Shown in pieces: positions 1-12,622 of a DNA stretch of 64,000 nt. The stretch comes from Lineus longissimus (lineage: Eukaryota; Nemertea; Pilidiophora; Heteronemertea; Lineidae): contig NC_088316.1 in NCBI RefSeq assembly GCF_910592395.1, positions 12,030,001-12,094,000 of the forward strand, in the 5' to 3' direction. The translations under genes and the position numbers were made by a program. Within the stretch, counting starts at the first letter, position 1, and each line of letters starts with the position of its first letter. Below the pieces are notes generated by a model that did not search any database, was not told the origin of the DNA, and worked only from the letters and a program-made list of their open reading frames with translations.

Positions 1-42
1 GTTAAAACCTAATCCGATTGGGAAATCGGATTAGGTTTTAAC
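1..42. repeat. Perfect 19-bp hairpin at the window edge
   Basis: Positions 1-19 and 24-42 are perfect reverse complements around a 4-base loop (GGGA). A T-rich run follows at once. This could be the end of an inverted-repeat transposon whose other part lies outside the window. No gene is attached to it. Confidence 0.8.
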
Positions 43-2440
43 GATTTTTTTTTATTTTCAAAGATGGGTAGGCTTTTGGGCTCGTCTTCCGATGGCATAT
101 TTCATGGTCTTTTTACATAAATCTAACGCATAGATTTGACAACAAGGTCTCTTGGCTGACGTTGATACGATGTTTCAGGCAATAAGAGTGAGAGGTTTTG
201 CTATTCTGCCCGAGAGCTGCTGCACCGTCAACGATTGCCGCAGTCCATACGGAGTCCATACCCTAGTCCATGCCGCAAACATTTCTCACTTTTGAATGTT
301 ATTCCGAATCACGGACGGGCACCCGGGCACCAAGGCACCAAGGCCTCAATCACGAAATCTGGTTTCGAGATTGAGAAAACCTGGCCGAAAATAGATGGCA
401 TCATTTGCAGAAGTCGATCATTCTCGGTGGATCGGTTCTCGGAACGGGATAGCGAACCACCAGTTAATTTTTTTTGTCAGTAAGAACTGGATCTAAAAAC
501 TGGTAGAAACATTGCTGGGAAAGCAAATAGATGGCCTTGATTTTGACGCGATGTCACAAGTTCTTGGTGTCACTGCCGCCACCTGGCGGCATTGAGAAAG
601 AATGTTCAGGAAAATAATTCACAGACACTTTTCCTTTTCTGTTTTGTGCAATTTCTTTCTTTTGTTTTTGTTGTTGTAAATATACCTAGTTGTGTTGTAA
701 TCTTCTAGCAAGTAGGAAATAAAGAAATACTTATGCTCTCATCTTCGACGATGCGGTTTAAGGGGACCTAACGGCTAAACTGGAAATGTACAGCATGCAA
801 AAAATAACGACACAAACGATGGAACTGTTTATAGCATCAGTTTGAAGGTTATCACTCGCGGTTGGGTATATAAATGGACTGGCAACATCCGTTGTGTCTC
901 TAAATATTTTTTGAAACAACTTTTAGAAAAATTATCTATTTCAACCGATTAGGGATGGTTACAAACTATGTACTGATCGCCTTCTTATCTTTTGACATTT
1001 AGTGGTCATTATGACAAGTTTGTTTAAGAGTAGCGGCCGATAAAGGAAAAAATGTTGTATCTGAAGCAAGAAAACTTCCTTTTAATTCGGTGTATGAAAA
1101 GGTTGCTGTGAAGTAGAGAGCCAGATTGATTATTTCACTCAGTGACACCTCAACGACTTGACGATCAAATCGAGGAAGAAAAACATATCTTGCCCAAAGG
1201 AACTTGGATGTCCATGTTGTTATGAGATGTCCGTGTGATTTGAAGGGGTATTACACTCACATTCGTGACGCCTGCCTTGAGAGTAATGCGAACGTAAAAA
1301 ATGGCGTTGCATCTCAGCAATAGATGTCAAATTTTGCCTCATTTTTTCCTCTGTAACTATAATCGATCAACGATTTGTGGAGATGCAGAACGGCACGTTT
1401 CTGGTACGACCATTGTGGGCTGTTGAAAGAACGACACTGCTTGTTCGTGGTGTCCTGTGCTCGGCAAAAAGCTATTTAACCCAAAAAGCCTCATTCGGAG
1501 AACTATTCAAGCTGCAGCATTCTACTACACTTTAGTTTGATTTTTATCAAGTATATTGTTGCTCTAGAATTTGAGGTATACATTATGCTTATTACCTGCA
1601 GCTGCAGTAGCATTGCCCTTTGGAGGAATGAATGATCAAAATTCTCAAACTGCCAAAGTTTCAAACCTTACCACAGGCAGTTATGGCGTGTATGAAAGAA
1701 AGGGTTTTCAAATATTCGAATGAACAGCTCAGACGCTTGGGGCTCTCGAAACTTTAACTGCCTTCAGATCGATGCAGGTGTTACCAAGGGGAGGGAGAGG
1801 CTAGCCTGAAGGTATACGACTTTCGTTACACTGCCTTATATAATCACGTGCCCGGGGCACTGAAGGATAGCATAAGTGTTTTTACCCGATCTCCTCTTTC
1901 CGAACCGCGCAATATTTAAATGACAAAGTCTACAAACGATAAAAAAATGGATGCAGAACAAAACAAACCGTTAAAGCATACAAGATGATTAAGTTTTATT
2001 TGCCTTTGTATGTATAAGTTACATCGACGTGTTTACGGGAATGAGTTACGACTTCCTCAAATAATGACGACTTAGTCTAGTATTTTTTCAGGATGTGTTT
2101 CTTTTTGCAGAGACAAAAGTGTTGTTCATAAACGCTCCACAAACGAGCGATTTTTGTCACTGCGACCTGTGATCATAATCTCATGCGACAAAGATTGCTC
2201 GTCTATGGTAGGTTTCCACTGAATGCATGGCCACGGTGGTCACCGCACCACTGAATCAAGCTGTTTTCGCAATGAAAATCACCAAAGATAATCTCCAAGC
2301 ACATCAATGGTCTTCTCTTTGTTTTTGACCTTTTTGTGACAGAGTCTGTCATTCTTTACTGTTTTCAAGAACCTATTTAGGCCAGCGCTCAATGAAAATT
2401 CAGGCGTCTGGGCATATCCTGGTAAAGGGCAGAGTCCTGT
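43..2440. other. Non-coding stretch, nothing recognised
   Basis: No open frame here has domain-like composition together with plausible splice sites. The longest frame (235-483, + strand, 82 codons) has no recognisable motif and no usable exon boundaries. I see no clear tandem or inverted repeat. Confidence 0.6.
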
Positions 2441-3330
2441 AGTCATCCACGACCGGAAGTGTGGCAGTCACATAGAGCTTATCAAAATGTCAAGTTGTGG
2501 TAAATACATGGCTGGGATGGACCAAAGTGGAATTAATTCTCAATCTGTGGTTGATTCTTAATCTACAGAGTCAGGCCATCACAGAAATATGCTTTTTGAT
2601 AATATATTTAAGAAAATGTGGTCTCACTGGTCAGTTTAGAACTTGTACTTTGACAGGGCCATATCAATGCGCCAGTGACGTTTTGATGGATATGGTGTAC
2701 GGAAATCTCTTTTTCTCAGGTAATTGGTATTGGAATGTTTTTAAACTTTATTATGCTATTGGCAAAGTTCTTCTTGACACATATAAAATTTTGTGCAGAT
2801 TGATTGGTCCAATGTGTATTTTTTTTACCAAAACTTATGCACAACAATGTACACGTAATGTACACAGGTTTTAATAGAGGTCTCTGGCCTAAAGCCACGC
2901 GCCTCCCTGCGAGAATTCATGACATTGGGTCGTCGATTGCTCCGGTCAACGTACGAAATGTAGCTACAGTCCAACCTAGCCTCAGGAATTGGTGGAGGTG
3001 CGATGCCTTGGGACGAGGCTGATCTAGACAGAGACTTGTTTTCATCGTTACTGAAAGTGTGACAGAGGACACACTAAGATATCAAATTGTGGTAAATAGA
3101 TCGCTGTGTTGGGTGAAATTGGATTCAATCCGAAACGTAAATTATTAATCTACAGAGCCAGGACATCCGAGGAATGCTTTTTGATAATACATTTACGACA
3201 ATCAGGTCTTACTGGCCAGTTTCGAACTTGCAGGTTTGTAGTCAAAAATCAATGCGCGGGAGTCGATTTGTGGAGACTGTTTACACAAAGCGTTTTTTTC
3301 TCAGGTCTTTGGTTTTAAATTCATATAAGA
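2441..3330. repeat. Two diverged direct copies of an interspersed repeat
   Basis: Positions about 2,465-2,730 and 3,070-3,320 share a common order of blocks: a 'gtggtaaata' block, 'atctacagag', 'tgctttttgataata', 'tggtcagttt/tggccagttt', 'aatgcgc', and a 'tttttctcaggt' end. Identity is well below perfect, so this is an old duplication or two members of one repeat family. The open frames inside it show no protein signature. Confidence 0.6.
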
Positions 3331-5541
3331 TTGTCAATATATTCTGTTCATGACACATACAGATTTTCGTCATGATTGAAACACCATTGGGGTTAGTTTT
3401 TGGACTAAAATCGTTTTTTGTCTTAGTTTGCCCGATTGCACTCCAAGTGCTTGCTACTTGACCTGTCTTTGCAAAGCCAAAGCGAGGCGGGGGCGGGGAG
3501 TGCTCAAATGATGGCGAGTTACGGAGAAACTGATCAGCGTAGCGCCATTGCCCGAGGCGGAGACAAGACCACATTTGATTTTTTAAGCCTTTTAGCGTGC
3601 GTGCGGTTGTGAATCTGAAATTTAGATTATGTTATTCCGGACAGTCGGGCAAGTAAATGGTGAAAAATAAACTGGTGATTGACCACGGAAATTTTTTGAT
3701 AATCGACAAATTAGACAGACTTTGATATTTCCACTCTTTTCAGCCAACTGGCAGAAAAAACTCAAAACACGCCCCCTATTACCCAATTAGCAAATTTCGA
3801 AATTAATTTTTTCATCAAATAATTTCTTTATATCTGTAGACTTGCCACAACAAATATTTTTTCAATACCTCTCCAAATATGTACTTGAGAGTTAAAAACA
3901 TGCACTCGTCTAATTGATAGGCCTCGACCCTCCAACCTGAATGAATAGTCATTAGTGGTCTTGTCTCGGCGTAAAACTTCCGCCAGGTGGCCTCGTAGAC
4001 CAGAGAAAAGCATATACACGTCGAAATCCATGTTCTGCATCTTATCAAGTGATATTACGCTAATAACAATGTGTATTTATTACTCCTTGAAAACTTACAT
4101 AACCATCGGGTTTGACAGCAAGAAACATGACGTATTAGCGACATTTAAGTGCATAAAAAGAGGAAATAATCATTTAACATTTAGCATGTCAAGTCAAGTA
4201 TGACAACTAATTAAGTATAATGATATCAAAAATGAGAAAATGTCTTAAGTACCAGTGAATCTAAAATCTTTCGAAATAACTTCCCAACAATATGTAAAAC
4301 ACTATCATCTGATGCCAGGAAGCAATACAAGAACTTATCTCACTTAGAAGTGAGAAGTTGGGGGAGACTTTTTTATATCCGGTTTGGCTATTTGTCTTAT
4401 TTGTACAATATGAATATTTAGAGGGAATATAAGACCATGGGATGGTTGCTAACCAAAAGCCTCCCGTCCCACGGCAGTGCCTAGTCTTTACAAATTGTGT
4501 GCGAGAACAATGTACTTTAGTCTGCGATTGTTGTTATAAAGAGCAGCAATGGTAGCCAGCCTTTCTTGTGATGAAGCTATTATTATTAGCAATTCAATCG
4601 TAACATTTAAGCCGGCTAAACCTCGGATTCTTCAAGAAATAAGGCCCGGAGTTATAACTTAATACATCAAGAAAAGAATTGCTCATCATAGTTCCGTTAA
4701 AACGAAGACAAAAATTGTTTTGCGATAATATATGACAAAAGACTACAGACAACTTAACTCGTCCCCCACAGCAATTAACGACAATCGTCCATTCTCACAT
4801 AAAGCCGAGTCAGCTCTTTTCAGGCGTTAACGCAAGACAAGTGATTTTTTGTCACTGATATACCGATCTGATTATACTGGTTGTCTCATTCAACACCGCG
4901 AGGGTGGTGCTAAACTGTTGGCGAACACTGAGGCGGCAGACGATTTTTTTTTCGAAATGAAAGATACTTGTGCGGTGTTGGGAAAGACTACCAGTATGGA
5001 GGCCTAAAATATGCTTAAGAAATAAGTCACCGAAAATCATATACGGAGCAGCTAGCCTTAAGCTTTTAGCTCGCTTTATAATTGAAGCATAGCCTAGCCG
5101 TTTCGTTTTGCACTTTTGTGGAGGAGGCCTACATGAATTATACACGGACTGGTCTGACATTGATTCTAAAATCTCACAATGTCTGGGTTTGATGCGAATA
5201 ACTCAGTTTGAGAGAGAATGAAGTATTTCTATTGAAAATCTCAGAGGCTTTTTGAAATTTTCCTTTTTATTACAGTGTACATTGTGACCGTGTATGAGCC
5301 TTGGTGGGCTACAGTAAACTAGGGTAGAAATTTAGAGCATGAATTTTTTCATACGGTGATGAGTACTAACACGCTGTTGAGGATTCCCCTTCCCAATGGG
5401 ATTTTTTGCCATGGTGAGTTTTAGTCGTAGCTTTTATACCCCGTCTATCTCTCCTTCAGCAATCATCAGCCTCACTAGCAGCGAACCTCGAAGCCAACGG
5501 GCTTGCATTACACATTTTATACCAACCTAGTAAGCACTGCA
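3331..5541. other. Non-coding stretch with one transposon-like fragment
   Basis: No gene recognised. At about 4,879-4,920 the block 'ccgcgagggtggtgctaaa' matches blocks near 15,375 and, in reverse complement, near 57,940. It is therefore a relic of a dispersed inverted-repeat element. The minus-strand frame at 4,852-5,160 overlaps that repeat and shows no domain. Confidence 0.5.
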
Positions 5542-5995
5542 GAAAGGGTAAATGGGTGTACCTTAAGTGCACCCAGTATCAGTCTGGGTTCACGCCGACT
5601 AAATCATGTGTCCGAGGTTGAAATTATGTTTGTTTTGTTGCAAATCTCGAAATCTCGTGCCGAACATTTTCTCTGTATTTTCCCCTTAAAAGTTTATAAA
5701 TATGGATTGACATGTAATACGGCAGCGATATCGCTCTAGTGATGGGGATGATGATGATGACGATGATGAGCAGCTGTTGCTGTCGTGCAATGCTAGCGGA
5801 ACCCGTACTGACATTTTGACGCCTCGTTTACAACTCGTGTGAAGCTAAACGCACGCGTACCACACCTCGGACACAGGTTTTTAATCAGCGCGAGTTTCAA
5901 TCTGGTCCACTTAAGGATACTTACGTGCATCCAGGCTGATCCTGGGTGCACTTTAGGTGCCATTTAGGTGCACTTAGGACGACATTTACCCTTTC
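5542..5995. mobile_element. Palindromic MITE-like element, 454 bp
   Basis: The element begins GAAAGGGTAAATG and ends with the reverse complement CATTTACCCTTTC. Pairing between the halves continues inward through 'gtgcaccca' and 'gtccgaggt' blocks. A GAT-rich stretch lies near the centre (about 5,740-5,770). There is no coding capacity, so this would be a non-autonomous inverted-repeat DNA element. I did not identify a secure target-site duplication. Confidence 0.6.
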
Positions 5996-6515
5996 AGCAG
6001 CAGTTTTAATTGTCTCTCCAAAACCACTGTGGTAGAAATGAGACTCTGACATGATCTGTGACAAAAATGATTTTAAAACCACGTTTAGCCATATCTACAT
6101 TTTCGTGGTTTTAATACAAGCTGTTGGGAAATCAGACGGGAAGGCATAAAGCGACTTCGATAAGATTTAGTGCAAAAGGGGGCGTCGTCATTCAGAACAC
6201 CTTACCAATCTGTAGACACACATGACAGACAAACTAGAAGAAGTGCTACTTTAAAAAAACACATTTAAAAGCCGAAGACGATATTTGACATATAGATGTG
6301 TTGCAGGAAAGAACGCACACGCCCCATGCCCGGGGATATTCTTTCTATGTCTCATTATTCGTATCCTGTTTTCATTTTAACTTGGTTGGCAAACAATTCA
6401 GATGAATTTCTATGGCCTTGGTTTTTATTGTTGAGTTTGCCGACGTTTCTAGAAATGAATCAAGTTCTGTTAACTAACGAAATTCATCGCTCAAAGCGTT
6501 TCAAGTTATTTCGAG

Positions 6516-6641
6516 GCAGTTTTCACAAATCCCCGAAACCTCAACGGGAACGCCTATCTCATTGTTTTGACCACCTGATAACGAAAGTCGAAGAATGGGA
6601 TAGGTCTTCACGTGGACGTTTCGGGGGCTTGCGAAAACTCC
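6516..6641. mobile_element. Short inverted-repeat element, copy 1 of 3
   Basis: The left arm, containing 'gttttcacaaatccccgaaac' and 'aacgcctatctcatt', pairs with a right arm containing 'aatgggatagg' and 'cgtttcgggggcttgcgaaaac'. The same palindrome recurs at 41,222-41,336 and 53,349-53,474. That recurrence shows a dispersed non-autonomous transposon family. Confidence 0.6.
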
Positions 6642-9600
6642 TGATGGGGATTTGGTGTCACTCTGAAACTTTGGTCGTCTATCCTGTTTGAAAACAGCAC
6701 TTATCGGTAACTCTTTGAAGACAGTTTTTATTACAGTACTATGCCTAGCATCCTATTATCATCACCAGATCCACACAGCCGGACGGATCCTTTCGGGAAG
6801 TACTGATGCATGATTCATACTCATTATCATTTGTACCAGTTAATTTTTGAGAATAGAGTTAGTCTAAGAAAGAAATTCATGAAGTACACTTCGTAATCCC
6901 AATCCAGTGAAACGAACTCTACTTTACGATCCCAGCTACAAATGACAACTCCCTATTATCTACCTGAGAACAGCAACTTCGAATTACAGGTAACTGATGG
7001 GTAAAGTTGCGTGACCCCTAGTCACCCGAAAGAGTGACCTTTTTAATATGAATTCCCTACAACTGCCGGGGTCGAAGTTGGAAATATTCTAGGGTGATAA
7101 TGTGCGTGGAACAAAGGATTCTGCACTTCAATCTCTGAGGTAATAATAATGATAAAAATAGTTATCATATAACTAATGGCGCTTTTCCAGAGATACTAAT
7201 AAAAATACATAAAGACAATACTCTTTAAAACACTGTTACAACCATATAATTGTTAAAAGCCTCTGTAAAAACGTAGGTCTTAAAATACGCCTCGGCTGGT
7301 GGCGTTTCGTTTTACAGACAGGAAGACCATAGGCATAATACAAGGAATTATCAAAATCGTGTCTTGATGCGATAAAAGCTTGCTCACAATTGCCTAAAAG
7401 GTCTGCACGCAGATATTTTTTTGACAGATGCAGCCTTGCGCAAAAAAAGAAACCGGACGAAACAACCTGAGGTATTGAGAGTCATAGCCTCTGCTTAATC
7501 CTATACCATAATCCGTCATTATACAATGGGGACGGCCACGTTTTTCATAGGACATTTTCCCTTTTGGGCTGGGGAAAGCTTTTGTGATCGAGTGCGGAGG
7601 CCCAGAGGTGCACGAACTTCAAGAACGTGGATATAACCTATTGCACAACAATGTGACATTGTTGTAAAGTGAAAGTAAATGCCCGATAGAACGTCGGCTA
7701 ATGGAATCGTTTGTTGTTACTTGTGTACCGTTCCTTTATATCCAAGTGAAGAACAAAACCACCGCAGCCATGCAGGCGTGTGAAAGACGATGTAAAGTGA
7801 ACTTATCCCTGCATTCTGACTGTGACTTTGTTCTCAAAGGGGACATATAGAAATTATAATTAGAAATACAATGCAATCTACGAGTGTTTGCTTGTAACCC
7901 AGCAGTTGTTGCTTCTGCACTCAGCTTGGCCTTTGTTTAAACAAAGTCTTTCAAATAAAGAGTCAGGCAACTAGGGACCGCATTGTTTCAATATCAAAGC
8001 CACCGCCCATTGCGAAAGACGCACGTTGGGACAGAGCTCTACGAAGCTCTTTCGGGTCTCGCGTTGACCCAAGCCAATTCCGCACAACTGGAACATTTAT
8101 TTGAAAGACTCTGGTCATACTAAACTGCTCTCGCGGCGGGTTTTCGCACATACGGCATTACATCGTATGAAGTCATTTTCGCCAAAATTACATGTAGGTG
8201 CATTTTTGGCGCCAATACGTTTGCAACTCGAACCACAGGGGCCTGAAGTTTTGTCGGTAAAAGAAATCCCAAAATCGTTTGAGTAAACACAATGGCTGGA
8301 AAAAGCAATTATTTATACATCATATCATACATTAACTATCATTTAAGTTCATATTCCTATAAACGGCCAATTTAACTTCCCATGTATTTCAGATGGCAAT
8401 AGCCTATTTCTGTATAAAATTGTGGTCAGTTTTGTTTTACCTTCGTGTAGCCAATAAACAGGTTAACTGCAATCGACACAGACTTTAAGCTCTGCCCAAA
8501 GAAGAACGCAGCCATCAATGTTCGTGCGTTGATAGGTTAACATAGTATTCAAACCAGAGAGATAAAAAAAAAATGATACTTCCATTAAAGGAGTACATAG
8601 CAACCTTCGGGTAAGCATTCGACATGATCCACTTCTCAGTAGAGGAAAATGGATGATCTTTTTTACCAAGGTGACACCTGTGGTGACACTATGCATGATA
8701 CTACTGCTGGAAGACTATATATCGAATTATTGATAAAAAGGTCGATGCAGATGCAAAAAAAAACGGCGTATGTTAGACAAGTTTCTGCGGACACTAGAGG
8801 CAACCTTTTCAGTCCTAATATCACGTCAGTAATGCATGTACTTATACCAAGGTGTGCGTCATTCCCGGGGGCGAGGATAAATTCATATGGTTTTGGTTAA
8901 TGGTTCCCTTGACAGTGGTGAGCCTTTAAAGATTAGAAGATAAACAGATCTGGAAGTTACACTCTATGCGATGGTTGAGCCTTAACCATTAACACGAGCA
9001 TTTTTTTTTATCTGGTGATGTTAAAAAAAACCAATCAGCCGCGGGGTGTCGAATTCACCCCGATTTGCTGCGTTTTCTTCTGATACTTTACCGGAAGCGT
9101 TTATCATTAAATCAACAATAAATATTTACTACATTTTGTGTCGAGCATTGGCCTCAAAATAGACCGTGTGGTTCGTCATCAAAAGCGGCAGTTAAAAAGG
9201 GTGGCAAGCATGATGAAGCTATAACTGTACATTTGGAATTTTTCAGCGTTTTGTTCATGGGCGCGCGTGCATAAAATTGCTATTAGTCCTATGCGCCTCT
9301 AATGCATTGTGCACACACACAAACAACTGGCTATTCTTACGGCAGTCATATTTTTAAAGGATAGGTTCTAAATGTTAACCTTCGGACATTCCAAAACCAT
9401 GAAACCATGAAACCATCCAATGCATGAAACTAACCAAAATATACATGTACATTGTATATTCAGTGCGTATTTACACAACTAAAATTCAAATTCGAGTTAT
9501 ATTTATAAAGTTTTGAACGAACGGAGAGGGTTTTAAAGAGAATATCTGCCATGTAAACTTTGGCATGAATGATGTTGGGCCATGGTTACAGACAGAGGAC

Positions 9601-10654
9601 TATCTAAACAAGATTCTTGAGAACAAATGTAAGGATCGTATGAAAACTGAATTGGATCTCATAAATACCGTTCTTGCCGGGAATATTTGTCCGAGGCGAC
9701 CATATAGGTGTCGTATTAGGGTTAAAGTTTCAGAGACGGGCTTTTTTTCAGGGCCTAAATGATGTTTCCGCACAGCGGTCCAAAAGGATAGTGACATTAC
9801 GTGGAAGGTTGCGACACCACTAGCGCTGCAGCTCAAACAAAGCGTATTAAAATACCCGTATAACACCAATTGGTGGCTGCGCAATTTCACTGTATATCGA
9901 CACTAGTCTAGTCAGACTAACCAGTCTTTACCAGGCCCAGTTCTTAACTGTGAATGTTTGACAACCCCGAGTCTTTCAATAGGTTCAAAAATTTATTGAA
10001 AGACTTGTGAAACCTGTGGGGAAACTTCGTCATCATGATACGGTGAACTGATGTACTGGAGATGGTGGTAGGGTACCATTTGGAGTTAAAATTTCTTTCA
10101 TCTCAGCATCCGAGAAAAATGGTTTTTCGCTCTTTTTTAGTTGTCTAATCGATAGCCTTTATTAGCTGCAGTGAGGAAGTCATTCATGGCTGGCCATGAG
10201 GCGATGAAATTTGACGAGTGAGGGTCGTCATTTGGTAACAGATAAGGGTTGTTACAATAGAAGGCTACCATATCTGCAAAGGTGCAGCAAGGAAGTCATT
10301 CGTGGCTGGCCATGAGGCGAGCGTAGAGAGGAACTTTTAGGTAACTGTTGGATTATCATTATCAATTTCTTGCACTCCGACCCACTCACCCTTTGCCAAC
10401 TGTTTCAGTTTCAAGACAGGACCGGAAGTATTTTTTGCCCACGTGTGCCGGTTAAAAGAGACAGGAAGTTGAAAGAACCTTTGCAAATAAACATCTTGCT
10501 ATAATTCCGGTGGGCAGACATTGAAGAGCCTCTTCTAAACAGGAAAAAAATGTTGTTTTTTTATTTACGAGTTTATGTAAAGGGTAGTGGTTATTTCGAG
10601 AAAGGAGTTTCCGCATGGCCAGCAGGGTTATACCTTCATCGAAAGAAGCATTTT
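6642..10654. other. Non-coding stretch with minor repeats
   Basis: No gene recognised. Small structures seen are a 12-bp hairpin (9,970-9,981 with 9,994-10,005), a 10-bp palindrome around 7,646-7,672, and a duplicated block 'gaagtcattcrtggctggcc' near 10,178 and 10,290. Open frames up to 96 codons occur but carry no motif or convincing splice boundaries. Confidence 0.55.
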
Positions 10655-10851
10655 GTCGATGATTTCACGAAGTGGCCAATCGGCAAATTAACACAACTCA
10701 AAGTTTCTGTATAAGTTTGAATGACTCTGGACTACTTTGAATATCACCATGATAATAAGTGTGTAAGTAGACGTGGGTAGTAGAACCCAGATGGAGCTGC
10801 TATCTCAATTTCAGAAAAAATGCAGATAGGTCACTTTGTGAAATCATCGAC
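10655..10851. mobile_element. MITE with about 20-bp terminal inverted repeats, copy 1
   Basis: The left end GTCGATGATTTCACGAAGTG is matched by a right end whose reverse complement is GTCGATGATTTCACAAAGTG, with one mismatch. The interior has no coding capacity. A second copy about 85-90% similar by eye lies at 27,558-27,800, inside an intron of the DED-ZU5 gene. Two dispersed copies with the same termini support a transposon. Confidence 0.75.
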
Positions 10852-11309
10852 GATTTGTGAGATGAAGAAAACTGCGGAAAGAAATCGGTGAGTTTCCTCT
10901 ACCCATCTTGACGGCCGAGTTTTTACTTCTCATCAATTATACCAGGGAGTCTGGACGCCTCTACCAGACTGTCGTCTCTTTAGAATAGCCCGCACAATTA
11001 ATAATCGCTCTTTTAAAAGAGTAATCCGTGGGTAGTACAATGGGTATTGGCTATTTGATCACCAACATTTCCTTAGGTATTTAGAAAGCACATGAAAGGA
11101 CAGACTGAATGCCTGAGCTACATTTTGCACAAACACGAACGCCTGACAAGAGAAAGATACCAATTGGCTCGGAGGAATCTGAAAGGCACCGCGTGATCGT
11201 TTCTGTTTACTTACGGAGTAATGACCATTTCAATATTTAGCAGTCTGGGGATGAGATTTACTGTTAAGGTGGAGTGGTCTACGTTTACATGACATTTATA
11301 ACAAAATTC

Positions 11310-11580
11310 GAACAATCCAGGTCCTCCCAAGATTGGGCCTATTGTTCCGTGAGCCTAATTCCTGAACAGATGCTACATGGTGGCCCAGTATCATTCTCCC
11401 TCACACAATGGATACACAAACGAATTCTATTGTGCGATGGAAAATAATTCTGGGCCACCCTGTAGCAGTCGGGCATTATAATTTGGTATCAGCGACAATA
11501 GACAGGTTAGATCGAAGGATGGACAGCGCGCGATATGACCAACACTGGTCAAACTAAATAGTTATAAACACGTTATTTTT
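11310..11580. mobile_element. Interspersed element related to the one at 45,880-46,560
   Basis: The left end ('ttcgaacaatccaggtcctc') and the right end ('tttgaccagtgttggtcat' read on the minus strand) match, in reverse orientation, the two outer ends of the element at 45,880-46,560. The interiors differ completely. This pattern suits non-autonomous DNA elements that share termini. Confidence 0.6.
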
Positions 11581-12132
11581 TAGGTCAATTTAAACTTTAA
11601 AAACACTTGGTATTTTAGTAAATACCACATAGTATCATAGCCAGAACAAAGAGGGCGGGCGGGGCACACTTTATTTCAGACCACGGTAAAAGCATCTATT
11701 GAAAAATACACCACGTGGCTCGGACCAATGAGCACATGGGTTACATGAAGGCTGACGTGGGTTGGGCACTGGTTTGGATTTTTCACTCACAAGATGTTAA
11801 CACAGACTCACTGGGAAGGTGGCCTGATTTCCCGCAGTTATAGCCACGTATCCCTCTCGTAATGAGCGGAATGACCGCATCCGTTTTCCTTGTTCGGGAA
11901 GCGCAATACTCTCTACCCAAGAAAGCAACCTTCCCATAACACGATCACTGAGACACCCTGGAGAATCAAATTCTAAACGCCGGTCATTACGATCCAAATT
12001 CAGGTCCCGAGTCGTCTAGTATATATTCCTTAAAGGTGACGTGAAACGCTCTTATTAAAATTTTAACTTGGGGTATAAATTATAGGGCATCACATAAGAA
12101 GCACAGGTGTGAAAACCGCATAAAAAGCAACC

Positions 12133-12622
12133 TACTCATCTTTAAGTTATAGCATTATGTAATACAAACGTTCCAGGTGGTGCAGGAAGAACAAATTGAT
12201 GATGTACATTGTGCTGTACTGAAATAAAGTTTTGATAGTTTCATGCTTAATTACCTTGTCACAGGTATGAGCTTTTAGTGAACATGTTAATGTCCTATTT
12301 TTAAAAAATAGGCAAAGTACTCATCTTTAAGTTATAGCATTATGTAATACAAACGTTCCAGGTGGTGCAGGAAGAACAAATTGAAGATGTACATTGTGCT
12401 GTACTGAAATAAAGTTTTGATAGTTTCATGCTTAATTACCTTGTCACAGGTATGAGCTTTTAATGAACATGTTAATGTCCTATTTTAAAAAAATAGGCAT
12501 GAAACTATATACATTTTTTTTATTTCAGTAAAGCACGATGTACGTACATCATCAGTTTGCTCTTCCTGCACCACCTGGAATGTTTGAATTTTCCAACTGC
12601 CATAACTTGAAGATGGGTAGTT
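12133..12622. mobile_element. Foldback element with a tandemly duplicated left arm
   Basis: Positions 12,133-12,312 and 12,318-12,496 are near-identical direct copies of about 180 bp. The reverse complement of their first 110 bp follows at about 12,495-12,622 (blocks 'catgaaact', 'tatttcagta', 'cttcctgcaccacctgg'). The inner copy and the inverted arm form a stem-loop, so the structure is a palindromic transposon whose left half has duplicated once. No coding sequence is present. Confidence 0.7.
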
